A stretch of 64,000 bases of DNA from positions 92,317 to 156,316 of the forward strand of contig PGYB01000008.1 in the NCBI GenBank assembly GCA_002839445.1. The letters run 5' to 3'. The stretch comes from Candidatus Riflebacteria bacterium HGW-Riflebacteria-1. Lineage in GTDB: Bacteria; Muiribacteriota; Ozemobacteria; Ozemobacterales; Ozemobacteraceae. The notes beneath the pieces were generated by a model. It was not told the origin of the DNA. It searched no databases and saw nothing but the letters and a program-made list of their open reading frames with translations. The position numbers were made by a program, and so were the translations under genes. Position 1 is the first letter of the stretch. The number at the start of each line of letters is the position of its first letter. Shown here one piece after another: positions 7,843 to 16,979 of the stretch.

Positions 7843-9339
7843 ATGAATAAACGACATGCAATGAAGTTTTTGCTGGTCGTTCTTGTGGCCGCTGCTGCGC
7901 CAGCACTGGCGTGGGGTCCGGTCAGCCATATCGCGTTGACTTACGAAGCTGGTGCTAAAAATGGCTTCCCGGTGAGCAGCGATCTCGTCGGAGCTTATCT
8001 TGCCGGTTCAACCGAACCTGACATCGGGCTAGACGATGGAAAAAGCGAAGACTACGGGACCTATCACAGCGAAAATTTTGCAAAAGCCATGGAAAATGTT
8101 GCTCAGAGCAAGAAAAGCCCTGACCGCGAAATTTTGCTGGCACGCGCAGCCGGCATCAGAAGCCACCTTGCTGGCGATTCGGCGGCACACGGAAAGGCCG
8201 GTTATGCCGAAGCGAAAAAGATGTTTCACGGGAATCAGACCGGCCTGCCAAACCACACTACCAATGAGTTAGTAGTCGATATGATTATGTACGACCGCAA
8301 CAAGGAGGCTCTCAAAAAGCAGAGTCTGAATTTTATCGATGTCGACACACTTATCGAAGTCAGAAAAGAATTCACCAGGATGACCGGGCACGAACTGGCC
8401 AATAACCGCGATCAGCTTAAAAAAGAACTGCTCAACCATAAAGCCCTTGTGCTGACCGAACTGAGCATTGCCCACCACCTCTCAACATCTGATCCATTGA
8501 AGCTCAAACAGATGAAAGAAGAATATTCAGACCTGGACGAGGGTACAACCGACGGAAATGGCGCCAACAAAGCGATAGCGAGGATTTCGGAGCAGGCGAA
8601 ACCCAGTGAAGATCTCAGCAAATTCAAGACTGGTAACAAAGGCTTCCAGATAAAAAATTACCTTGAAAACTCGTTACTGGCTAAAAGCGCTCAGGCTCTT
8701 GAGCGTGGCGCCCTGAAACTGACAAAGTCTGCTATAATCAGAGATTCTCTGCAAAATTTTGCCAGCGGCAAGGTAGAAGCAGCTCGAAACAAGGCTTTCG
8801 TCAACTTTGGCGTTAATCTGCTTAACAAGAACCTGACTTTCAAACAGGCGGTATTTCTTGCCGGCAAGGCAACCAGCGGTTACCCGAATGATGCTGCGCA
8901 AAAACTCGCCTATCTTGAGATCGAAGCCGAAGCACTCAAATCGCAGCGCGACAAGGCTCTGGCCGACTATAACAACCGCCCGTGGTGGAAATTCTGGCTT
9001 ATCTTTACTTTTTCCGACAAAAAGAAATACGAGCAGCTTGAATTGCAGTATCAGGCCAAATTGCGCGAGATCGAGCAGACACACAGTCAGATTGCCGCAG
9101 CCAAGGCTGCCCTCCCCGATTCGGATGCCGATTATGCCGCTGCGGTTGTCGAGTGTACAACAAGCAACGTGGTATGCAACAGCGCCGCACCGAGCCTGGA
9201 AGAACTTCAAGCTGCTGTTGCGGCCGCATATAAAAAATACGTTGCAGCATCAGAAGCCCAGGATCAGGCCAGAATCAAAGAAGCCGAACAGGAGTTGCTC
9301 GAGGCCAGAGAAAGAATCAAGGCGGCCATGCCTCAGTAA
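7843..9339 (+). CDS. Secreted zinc-dependent phospholipase C-like protein
   Basis: The first 200 residues match the zinc-dependent phospholipase C / S1-P1 nuclease fold. A signal peptide ends A-L-A and the next residue is Trp24 (W-G-P-V-S-H), the position where family members use the mature N-terminal Trp and the following His as zinc ligands. Other likely ligands are the His of Y-H-S-E-N-F, H-L-A-G-D-S-A-A-H and the Glu of T-T-N-E-L-V. This implies phosphodiester hydrolysis in the periplasm or outside the cell. The remaining 300 residues are helical, with coiled coil near the end and two Cys near 447-455; their role is unknown. GAGGT lies before the ATG. Length (498) exceeds the usual 250-400 because of this tail. 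Confidence 0.75.
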   Translation: MNKRHAMKFLLVVLVAAAAPALAWGPVSHIALTYEAGAKNGFPVSSDLVGAYLAGSTEPDIGLDDGKSEDYGTYHSENFAKAMENVAQSKKSPDREILLARAAGIRSHLAGDSAAHGKAGYAEAKKMFHGNQTGLPNHTTNELVVDMIMYDRNKEALKKQSLNFIDVDTLIEVRKEFTRMTGHELANNRDQLKKELLNHKALVLTELSIAHHLSTSDPLKLKQMKEEYSDLDEGTTDGNGANKAIARISEQAKPSEDLSKFKTGNKGFQIKNYLENSLLAKSAQALERGALKLTKSAIIRDSLQNFASGKVEAARNKAFVNFGVNLLNKNLTFKQAVFLAGKATSGYPNDAAQKLAYLEIEAEALKSQRDKALADYNNRPWWKFWLIFTFSDKKKYEQLELQYQAKLREIEQTHSQIAAAKAALPDSDADYAAAVVECTTSNVVCNSAAPSLEELQAAVAAAYKKYVAASEAQDQARIKEAEQELLEARERIKAAMPQ

Positions 9340-9439
9340 AACCAGGCCATGGCATGATAACAGTTTCAATCAGGTTCTATGAAGAGCTTAACATCCCGTA
9401 GCTGTCGGCGTTACATGCTCTGAGCCACAACACCGGGAT

Positions 9440-12430
9440 TTAATCGAATTCCAGCAGTACTATCGTGACATCGTCTGACCATGCCGTTGTACCGGTAAGC
9501 TTTTCCAGCTTATCGTAGAGAGCGTCGATGGGTTTTTCTTCGTTTTTGACTGTATCGCTTAGCAACTGCGCAAAACCGTCATAGCCGATCATCTCGCCAT
9601 CAGGCAACAAAGCCTCTGCCCAGCCGTCAGTATAAAACACAATCGCGCTGCGCTCACCGATCCTGGACTGCATGCTCGGGACTTTCATCTTTACGTTTGC
9701 GCCAAGCGGAAAAGCATTCATCTCAAGAAAATCGAAAGACCCGTCAGGGTTAACATGAACAAGCCTGGGATGAGCGGCACCAGAAAGCGCGAATTCACCG
9801 GTTCGCGTGTCGATGCGCATCAACATGATCGAGCTCATTCGTAACCGTTTAAGAATAGGCGTAAGATGCTCATTAATAATTTTTATCAACTGGTCCGGAG
9901 TTTTGCCCTGATTTTTAACGACAATTGGAATCGCGCTCGAAATCATGGCAACGACAATTGCCGCAGCCAGGCCGTGACCGGTAACATCACCAATGAAAAC
10001 GTAGACAAAATTTTCATCAAGCGGGTCTGGAAAGAAGTCGAAAAAATCGCCGCCGACCTGTTCCATCATGACCGATTTTCCCTCTATACGTAACCGCCCC
10101 TTTTCGAGGCGATTGCTGGGGAACAGGTTTTCCTGAAGAGCCTGGGCAAGGCTAAGTTGATCAAGCCCTTCTTTTACCTGGCCGAACAAAATGGTCAGCG
10201 CCAGGACTTCTCCAACCGGGTCACGGATTTCAGGCAAAGGTTTTCCAACCTTGAACAGTGGGCCAATTGCTGTCTCAAGGTCAGATACCGGATTCAACAG
10301 GAAACGGTGCATAATGAAAATTCCCAACGCAATCCAGATCAAGCCGAGAAACACCGCTGCATGGTGAGATCGGGCCACGCGGGCACATTCATCGTAGACC
10401 TCGCTGAGTGGCAGAGAGCGCGCGATAACAAGCTGCTCCATTGCTTCAGAGCTCTTCAACCAGTACAGGTTCCAGATACCATCTTCGCCTTGCGCAATAA
10501 ACCGGCGCCATTCACCGGCCGTCGCAAGACCTCCGGCAACCGCTACCAGATCTTTTGCTGCCACTCTGGAAGCAAAGTCAAGGCCTTCTTCATCGCGGTT
10601 AAAGATGTAAGTAGCACTGCCATCAATGGCGGAGCGCGCTTTATCAATCAAAGAGCGAACGAGTGAAAACGCAAAATGACCGCTGCGCCAGTGAATCAGA
10701 ATGAAATTTATGATTTCTGCCTGCGAATCACCCAGAATGTAGGCAAAGTTGTAAAATTTTTCGTTGCCCGAAACGATTCTGATGATCTTTCCAAGATCGG
10801 CAATTGTCTCATTGACGTAATCCTCCTCATCAACCCCCGCGGCGGCGGCCATAACCGACATCACGCCCTGTTGTTCTCCTTCAGGCAATGCAACCGCCCC
10901 TTTCGCCCTGACGCGACGACAGGTATGTACAGCCAGTCCCGACATAAACTTGTCGATGATCCTATCATTAGGGTCGCCCACCCGCTCCCGGTCAGGACCA
11001 CGCAGATAATCCATGATCTGCTGGTCGGTCATCTTATCTTTGGAACCACGTTGCAACAGGTCCTGATAAACCTGCTCAACCTTGCCGCCACGGTTGTTTA
11101 CCCGCCGCAGAAACCATTCTCGCAAAGGCTCAGGAAGCGCCGCAACATAGGCATATGTAGGACGAAACTGGAACCAGGTGGGTGAGAGCTTTTCGCCGGC
11201 CTCAGAGAAAACATGCAGATACCCAATATTCCATTTCCCGCAGTTTACTTCATCACACAAGACCCTTGCGGCAGCCTGGTTTGTCATAGGCGGTATCGTG
11301 TCGAGAAATTCGGCGATCTCGCGTTCTTTGACCAATGCGAACTCACGAAACTCGACTTCCATATCCTCCAGTTCCTGAGAAAGCCGCACAAATTTTCTGT
11401 GCAGAATATTTGAGCTTTCAGAAAACATCTCAAGATTGCCTACCAGAATGAGCCCGAGAAACGGCAGTCCTAATGCCGGACCGAGAAACAACCATAACCC
11501 CTCTCTGAGACTTTTCGAGTCTATTTCAAAGTTTGTCGTTTCTGACCTGCAAAAGCCGGCCAGCCAGACAAAGCTGAGCAGAACAAAAGCCAGATACGCG
11601 ATGATTTCCCAGATCAGAACAGAGTTTGAGAATGGCGTTCGAAAAACGATGAGCTTATCTGCAAAGTCAACTGCCTGGTAGACATATCTGGAGTCATGGC
11701 CAGTGCCAATACCATCCGGGCCTATATTCCAGAATCTCAGACCTTTTTGCCAGTCCTCAGATTCAGCAGGCTCCAGATTGGCCCACAGCGATGGCAACTC
11801 AAGCTGAACCCGACTGAAAAACGCTGTACATATCTTCTGCCAGTCAACACCCTGCTTGTCAAAAAACAACAGATACGCATACTGTCTGTTTTCTGCTGTC
11901 AATACACCCTGACACATCCACCAGTCATTGCGTGGCAGGGGAAGGCTGTAAAATTGATGGCGACGGGGCATGGTATAGAGCAGATGCATAGGCAATTCTA
12001 TAAAACCGGCATCAACAACGTTTTTTTCAGCCATCAGCGGAATCAGGCTCGAAGCAAAAAGCTTCTGCAGCAACATACCAAAATCACCGGCCAACGAGGG
12101 TTTCGTCTCGTTCTGAGCGGCCATAAACAGAAAGGGTTTGCCGACACCCTGCTCTTCAAGCTCAAGCAAAGCATTTTTGCGCCATTCAGCAACATTACCG
12201 GATACAGCGACATGCTTTCTGATCGTCTGCCAGACCAGCGACAGTCTTGATTCCTGCGACTTAATGCGCTGCAATTTTTCAACCTCAAAACGCAACATTT
12301 CAGACAGCACTTCGCGCTCAAAAGTGCGGCGCATCTGTGAACCCTGCACTATTCCCACCCAGATCAGCAAGGCAAAAGGCAACCAGATCAGAAAACCCGC
12401 AAGCAATCTGATTAATCTATTCCAGCTCAT
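9440..12430 (-). CDS. Membrane sensor with catalytic PP2C/SpoIIE phosphatase domain
   Basis: The protein (996 residues from this start) has an N-terminal membrane helix, an extracytoplasmic region, a second pair of helices near residue 320-370, a long sensory region, a further helix and HAMP-like stretch near 690-745, and a PP2C phosphatase domain at about 755-996. All metal-binding motifs are present: G-G-D-F-F-D, G-D-V-T-G-H-G, Y-T-D-G and S-D-D-V-T. SpoIIE-type phosphatases usually dephosphorylate a serine-phosphorylated anti-sigma-factor antagonist; no such partner is nearby. The start at 12430 is chosen because AAGGAG sits nine bases before it and the ATG overlaps the upstream stop by one base (TGATG), so translation is coupled. 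A longer frame to 12535 has no such support. Confidence 0.85.
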   Translation of the reverse strand: MSWNRLIRLLAGFLIWLPFALLIWVGIVQGSQMRRTFEREVLSEMLRFEVEKLQRIKSQESRLSLVWQTIRKHVAVSGNVAEWRKNALLELEEQGVGKPFLFMAAQNETKPSLAGDFGMLLQKLFASSLIPLMAEKNVVDAGFIELPMHLLYTMPRRHQFYSLPLPRNDWWMCQGVLTAENRQYAYLLFFDKQGVDWQKICTAFFSRVQLELPSLWANLEPAESEDWQKGLRFWNIGPDGIGTGHDSRYVYQAVDFADKLIVFRTPFSNSVLIWEIIAYLAFVLLSFVWLAGFCRSETTNFEIDSKSLREGLWLFLGPALGLPFLGLILVGNLEMFSESSNILHRKFVRLSQELEDMEVEFREFALVKEREIAEFLDTIPPMTNQAAARVLCDEVNCGKWNIGYLHVFSEAGEKLSPTWFQFRPTYAYVAALPEPLREWFLRRVNNRGGKVEQVYQDLLQRGSKDKMTDQQIMDYLRGPDRERVGDPNDRIIDKFMSGLAVHTCRRVRAKGAVALPEGEQQGVMSVMAAAAGVDEEDYVNETIADLGKIIRIVSGNEKFYNFAYILGDSQAEIINFILIHWRSGHFAFSLVRSLIDKARSAIDGSATYIFNRDEEGLDFASRVAAKDLVAVAGGLATAGEWRRFIAQGEDGIWNLYWLKSSEAMEQLVIARSLPLSEVYDECARVARSHHAAVFLGLIWIALGIFIMHRFLLNPVSDLETAIGPLFKVGKPLPEIRDPVGEVLALTILFGQVKEGLDQLSLAQALQENLFPSNRLEKGRLRIEGKSVMMEQVGGDFFDFFPDPLDENFVYVFIGDVTGHGLAAAIVVAMISSAIPIVVKNQGKTPDQLIKIINEHLTPILKRLRMSSIMLMRIDTRTGEFALSGAAHPRLVHVNPDGSFDFLEMNAFPLGANVKMKVPSMQSRIGERSAIVFYTDGWAEALLPDGEMIGYDGFAQLLSDTVKNEEKPIDALYDKLEKLTGTTAWSDDVTIVLLEFD

Positions 12431-15207
12431 CAGAAAGATCTCCTTAACACGGCCAGAGATCGATCGGCATTTGAGCCATCTGCTCCATCGCTCAGTTCTG
12501 CTGATTTCCAGAATTCCTGCAACCTGGCAGAACACCAGTTTTCCGGTGCAGCTTCCAGCTCTGCCCTGAATTTCTCAAGACCGCTCCCAGAAGAAATCTG
12601 ATCAAAGAGCTGCAAACAGCCGGAAGTTACAAAAAACAAGCTCTCTCCAGGCTCCATCTCAAGATGCCGCAACGAAATATTCGGCGGCTGAATGCTGCCA
12701 AGCGGCGCAGAGTCATCATGCAGGCAGACAGTTCGCGATCCTGACAGCAGAATTGCAGCATAATGACCGGCACAGGCAATATCCAGATTGCCACTTTCGT
12801 CTGAAATGGCGCAAACAAGCCTTATCTGTTGCTCATTCTTTTTATCGCGGACAAAGTAATCATTCAGATTTATCAGCAACTGCCTGGAATCAGGGATACC
12901 AGAGGTTGACAGCGAAATACACATCTTTATTCGCGCGATCAAAAGGGTTGCCGGAATGGGCTTGCCAGAGATCTCGCCGATACAGAACAGAAGTCGGTTT
13001 TCTGCAATCACCATGGCCTCTATATAGTCGCCGCCGAGAAATCTGCCGGGAGTAAAACAGGATTCAAGCGAAAAGCGGCCGGCAGTAATTGTTCCCTCGA
13101 ATACCAGCTTTTTGCGCAGGGGTTGCGCGTTATATATCTCGGAGAGGGTGTGAACCGCCCGGCGTATGCCTGAGTATATGCGGCCCTCCGAACTGCTTTC
13201 GGCATGCAGAAGCGAGACAAACTCATGGTTTCTAATGCGCTCAAGAGCCTTGGCAACTTTTTTGATAGAGAACCCGAGGCTTCCGGAAATAAACAGTGCC
13301 GAAAGGATTGCCGAGCAAAACGAGAAAACAACGAACAGAATGAAAAAAGAGAGAATCTGGTGATTGCGCTCGGCAATAGGGCGAAATGGACAAGCTCCGA
13401 TCAATACAACATCGCCCATATGACGGGCATGAATACCGGTTACCAGGTGTCTGCCCCGGCCAGGCAGATCTATCAGCCGGTCGATAGTTCTTTTAAGACG
13501 CCAGACTTCTTCGCTTAACATCAGCAGATCTGTATTCAGCAGCAACTGATCTGGCATACTCGATTTTGGTCCACCCTCGGTCATTTCAACAACGCCAAAG
13601 CGCATATTCATTCTTTTCTGGGCCAATTCGGCAAGATAGTTTCTGAAAAGGCGATCAGGGTCGAGCAAAGCCACCAGGAACTTCATGTCATGACTGCCCA
13701 TAGAGCCTCTGACAAACTTGAGATACAGTTCTCGACGGAACCCGGCCCAGTTGATATTAATAATTTTGCCAAGGTGCTGATGTATGTCGCGCGACAACTG
13801 GCGCACATAACTCAGGTTAAAAGTCGCATCAGATGATTTTTTTATCGAAACATTTTTTATGTGAGAAACAAGATTTGTTACCAGAAAAGTCGCAATATCA
13901 CGCGAAGCCTTCTTTTTCTCGGCAACTTCGCAAAACCTTTCTATAACATTACCGGACTCGTCGAGCAGATAGATGCCATCGACCGTATTGCCAAACTGCG
14001 ACGTAGCCAATTCTGCCTTGTCAGCAGACCCATGCTGTCGTTCGAAAGCGTTGTGTAAACTGTTGAGCATGTCTTCAAGCGAAGCTTTGTTCTGCACCAG
14101 CCCCAGATCGATATCATTCAGTTGGCGTTCTATGACGCGGTGCTGAAGTCTGACCGTGTTGTTCGTCGAAGTCTGCATGTAGTCAAAACACCACTGCGAA
14201 AAGAGTCCCAGCACCGGCACCATCGCCAGAAGAATGGCAATGCCGATAACTCTGCGCAATGAAATTTCATGGCGCCTAGCAGTAAACAGGTGCTTGCCGC
14301 CGAAAGCCAGCAGGAACATAAAGAATGACTTTACCGAAACTGCCAGGAAATCCCATAAACTCAGGATTTGCTTATAATGCTTGTCAGGAACGGGGTCACG
14401 CAGCAACGCAACCGTCAACCCGTTGCGGAGTCGCGCCTTCTCTTCTATCTGTTGCTCAGAACTGTCTACATTACCAAGCCAGCCTTTGCGCACCGACAGT
14501 CGATAATAAGCCGGCAGCGATTTGCGCACACTTCTTAAAACGTCTTTGAGCAGGCGGTCGCTCCTGAAAGCGTCAGCCTCGATCAACACCAGAATATGCG
14601 CAATCTGAAAGCTGCCAGGCAAATCTGGCGTTAACCGGTTCGAAAGTCGCCACCAGCCAGCATGCGAAAAACGATCATTGCCTTTGAGGCGAATTAAAGC
14701 CTCAGGCTTGTGAGCGACATTTGCAAGACCGTCACGCTTGCCAAAAAATGCTGCAGACATGGCATTACGGCGATTTTCGGTGACGCTTTCCGGACGCAGC
14801 AGAACGGCCATAACCTGTTCAGAAACTGCAATCTTTTCGTGTGCGAACCCCGGAACCGCGATTCTTTTGCCGTCCTGTGAATAAAAAAGAAAGTTCACAT
14901 TTGCATTCCATGGTTTTAGAAGCGCAAATGCGAAGTCCTGCGTGTTCTTGCGCAACATTTCGATTGCCTGTCGTAAAATAAACGGAAAAAAGGTTTCGGG
15001 AGCGCTGAAGCGGGCGACCTTCTGCACGACAAGTGCCATCTGGCCGCGTTCCTGTCTTTCCCACTCGGAAACGATGTTTTTTCGCTGCTTTTCCAGCCAC
15101 TGCGCAACGGTTAAAATGGTTGCGAAAACGATAACAGCCAGAACCATAAATGCCATGGACGGCCTTTTGACCGTGGCATCAGGAATTGATGTCTTTTGGA
15201 AAGGCAT
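12430..15207 (-). CDS. Membrane sensor with degenerate PP2C/SpoIIE domain
   Basis: This 925-residue protein is laid out like its downstream partner: membrane helix at about 15-37, extracytoplasmic part, more helices near 285-345, a sensory region, a helix near 620-645, and a PP2C-like domain from about 690 on. The active site looks eroded. G-G-D-Y (725-728) is kept, but G-D-x-x-G-H-G has become G-E-I-S-G-K-P (744-750), T-D-G has become T-S-G, and the final D-D-x-T has become A-D-R-S. Loss of several metal-binding aspartates suggests a pseudo-phosphatase, perhaps regulating or pairing with the active copy. It is the first gene of the two-gene operon. The fold is clear; lack of activity is inferred. 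Confidence 0.8.
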   Translation of the reverse strand: MPFQKTSIPDATVKRPSMAFMVLAVIVFATILTVAQWLEKQRKNIVSEWERQERGQMALVVQKVARFSAPETFFPFILRQAIEMLRKNTQDFAFALLKPWNANVNFLFYSQDGKRIAVPGFAHEKIAVSEQVMAVLLRPESVTENRRNAMSAAFFGKRDGLANVAHKPEALIRLKGNDRFSHAGWWRLSNRLTPDLPGSFQIAHILVLIEADAFRSDRLLKDVLRSVRKSLPAYYRLSVRKGWLGNVDSSEQQIEEKARLRNGLTVALLRDPVPDKHYKQILSLWDFLAVSVKSFFMFLLAFGGKHLFTARRHEISLRRVIGIAILLAMVPVLGLFSQWCFDYMQTSTNNTVRLQHRVIERQLNDIDLGLVQNKASLEDMLNSLHNAFERQHGSADKAELATSQFGNTVDGIYLLDESGNVIERFCEVAEKKKASRDIATFLVTNLVSHIKNVSIKKSSDATFNLSYVRQLSRDIHQHLGKIININWAGFRRELYLKFVRGSMGSHDMKFLVALLDPDRLFRNYLAELAQKRMNMRFGVVEMTEGGPKSSMPDQLLLNTDLLMLSEEVWRLKRTIDRLIDLPGRGRHLVTGIHARHMGDVVLIGACPFRPIAERNHQILSFFILFVVFSFCSAILSALFISGSLGFSIKKVAKALERIRNHEFVSLLHAESSSEGRIYSGIRRAVHTLSEIYNAQPLRKKLVFEGTITAGRFSLESCFTPGRFLGGDYIEAMVIAENRLLFCIGEISGKPIPATLLIARIKMCISLSTSGIPDSRQLLINLNDYFVRDKKNEQQIRLVCAISDESGNLDIACAGHYAAILLSGSRTVCLHDDSAPLGSIQPPNISLRHLEMEPGESLFFVTSGCLQLFDQISSGSGLEKFRAELEAAPENWCSARLQEFWKSAELSDGADGSNADRSLAVLRRSF

Positions 15208-15342
15208 ATCTTAAAATATAAGCTTTTCAGCTCAATAGATCAACAGTTCTTGCCTCTTCAAAGACCGGGTCATGACGGCAGCAAGTCACAATTCATCAGG
15301 AACCGGCCTGATGGCTTTCGCAGCGGAATCTGGCAGTCTGCA

Positions 15343-16281
15343 TCAGGGAGCAGCTACGACCTGAAAACGATATAGACATGGTTTGGCAGCCTGTAACAGC
15401 GGGCGGAACGCCATCAGGCCCTTTATGTGCTTTCCGTCGCGCAGATATTTTCCCAAATCCTGGTCAACGATGCGGTTGAGTTTTATCGATGCGTGGCGCA
15501 GCAGACGTTTGCCGTTCTTTTCGATATAAAAACCCATGTGGGTAACGTCGAGGCCTTCTTTGTCAGTAACCATGGCGATCACATCGCCAGAAACAAGTGG
15601 ACTCTTGCGCGCGAGCACGGCAGAGACAGGAAAATACCACATCTGCTGCGGCTTTTCTGCGATCAGAAAGCGATCTTCAACGTAGAACGTGCGATTTTTG
15701 CCAACCCGGTTGAGATAAAGCTCGCGGCCTATAGCCAGCGGGTGGTTGCGGGCAACATTGGTCAGATAACCCTTGCGCTCGTTAACATCGCCCCATAGCG
15801 AAGTGAAATGGTTGCGGGAATGATTCATCAGCGGCTGACCACCGGCGTCAAACATGACATCAATGAGTCGACAGAGAAATTCTTCATGGTAAGCCGGTTT
15901 TGCGCTGGCCGCAATGGCGAGAACATGCTCGACGTAAGTCATACAGTCGAGGTAAGTCATACTGGTGCGCAAAAATTTAACCGGCAATGGATCAGGGTTC
16001 GCAGCCTCTACCTTTTCAACCGGCTTTTTCTGCTGTTTTTTAATTCTGGCTTTTGTTTCGGGATGATATTTGCGACCAAGCAGATATTTTGAGACAAATT
16101 CGATCCGGCGCTGCACCGGCAAATGATGAGCACTGGTTATCAGACGCTCGACTTCGACGACATCGCCAGGCTCACGCAGACCGACAATTGGCGCGGCGTC
16201 TTCCGCATACGCAGCGGCTTGGAAAAAAACGCACAGAACAGCGATAAGCAGGGCTTTGATTACATTTACAGTATTTGGCAT
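15343..16281 (-). CDS. Exported DUF1460 amidase-like cell-wall protein
   Basis: This 312-residue protein begins with a signal peptide (cleavage after A-Y-A, about residue 26). It matches the DUF1460 group of the NlpC/P60 cysteine-peptidase superfamily, whose characterised members cleave N-acetylmuramoyl-L-alanine bonds. The likely nucleophile is Cys113 in L-D-C-M-T-Y-V-E-H. His248 in V-T-H-M-G-F-Y-I and His263 in L-L-R-H-A-S complete the expected pattern, and G-L-M-A-F-R-P near the end fits the family. A Lys-rich insertion at about 78-92 is unusual. Expected role: peptidoglycan trimming or recycling in the periplasm. It is monocistronic. A 7-bp hairpin (15294-15313) lies downstream but has no T-run. 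Confidence 0.75.
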   Translation of the reverse strand: MPNTVNVIKALLIAVLCVFFQAAAYAEDAAPIVGLREPGDVVEVERLITSAHHLPVQRRIEFVSKYLLGRKYHPETKARIKKQQKKPVEKVEAANPDPLPVKFLRTSMTYLDCMTYVEHVLAIAASAKPAYHEEFLCRLIDVMFDAGGQPLMNHSRNHFTSLWGDVNERKGYLTNVARNHPLAIGRELYLNRVGKNRTFYVEDRFLIAEKPQQMWYFPVSAVLARKSPLVSGDVIAMVTDKEGLDVTHMGFYIEKNGKRLLRHASIKLNRIVDQDLGKYLRDGKHIKGLMAFRPLLQAAKPCLYRFQVVAAP

Positions 16282-16622
16282 CAGATTATTTCCTGTGGTG
16301 AATGTCTTGATTTTATGCTGTTTAAACAGCGGTCTAATGCCGCCAGACTATCAGAAAATACGCGGACGGGCAACAAGGCAGTATCAGGAGAAAATACGCA
16401 GGTGCTGAGCTTTATGGTTAAAATTGCATTGTTTCTCAGCTGCCAGAGGTTGGAAAATCTGCTGACAAAGCACTTATTAAGAGCGCTGAGCGAAATAACA
16501 CAAATTGTGTTACTATTAACGTATTATGGCTGACTTTGTATTTTCAGCCAACAGTTAAGACTTTGCAGCGATCTCCGGGCTTTTTTGCCGGCCGGGGCCG
16601 CTTACCAGAAGGGTAAGAAAAC
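16282..16622. other. Intergenic region, no gene seen
   Basis: These 341 bases between divergent genes hold the ribosome-binding site of the small gene at 16623 and presumably promoters for both sides. No clear promoter hexamers or repeats were found, and open frames here have no ribosome-binding site or recognisable product. Confidence 0.35.
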
Positions 16623-16766
16623 TTGAAAAAAAATTATTCATTCGAAAAACAAAAACGCGAAACCGACAAGAAAAAGAAAAAAGAGGCCAAGCTGGAAAAG
16701 CGCCAGAACAGAGATTCAGGCGAGCCACAGCCTGAAAAAACCGACGAAGAAAAAACCGAAGACTAG
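16623..16766 (+). CDS. 47-residue Lys/Glu-rich small protein, TTG start
   Basis: The frame reads K-K-N-Y-S-F-E-K-Q-K-R-E, then five lysines, then a charged tail ending E-K-T-E-D before TAG. Short proteins with this S-F-E-K-x-x-R-E-x-x-K-K-K-K pattern occur in many bacteria as uncharacterised cytosolic proteins. AGAAGGG ends nine bases before the TTG, which supports the non-ATG start. It is highly charged, has no hydrophobic segment and probably forms one helix; nucleic-acid or ribosome contact is conceivable but unproven. The opposite-strand frame over this stretch is a shadow. Confidence 0.6.
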   Translation: MKKNYSFEKQKRETDKKKKKEAKLEKRQNRDSGEPQPEKTDEEKTED

Positions 16767-16900
16767 CACAACCGGCTAGCTTCGCATCTTTTGCCGCGTT
16801 GAGTTCAAAATTGATTTTTTGTATGTGCTCAAAACGCTGCATCTATTGCCAGAGAAATTTGTTTCGTCATCACCCTGCCAATTTCTGCTAACGCCGCTCT

Positions 16901-16942
16901 AAAAAAACCAACAGCCCGGGTGATGCCTGGACTGTTGGTTTT
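16901..16942 (-). terminator. Intrinsic terminator of the phospholipase D gene
   Basis: AACCAACAG (16906-16914) pairs with CTGTTGGTT (16932-16940), with a few more G-C pairs inside. Read on the minus strand, the stem is followed by a run of seven T. It lies about 40 bases past the stop at 16980. Confidence 0.8.
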
Positions 16943-16979
16943 CGGCTTAAGAACTGAGATGCAACGTTGCTGCTGCAAC

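Noticed and set aside
16555..16842. 95-codon minus-strand frame
   Set aside because: Rich in Phe and Arg because it is the complement of the Lys/Glu-rich small gene at 16623, which has a proper ribosome-binding site.
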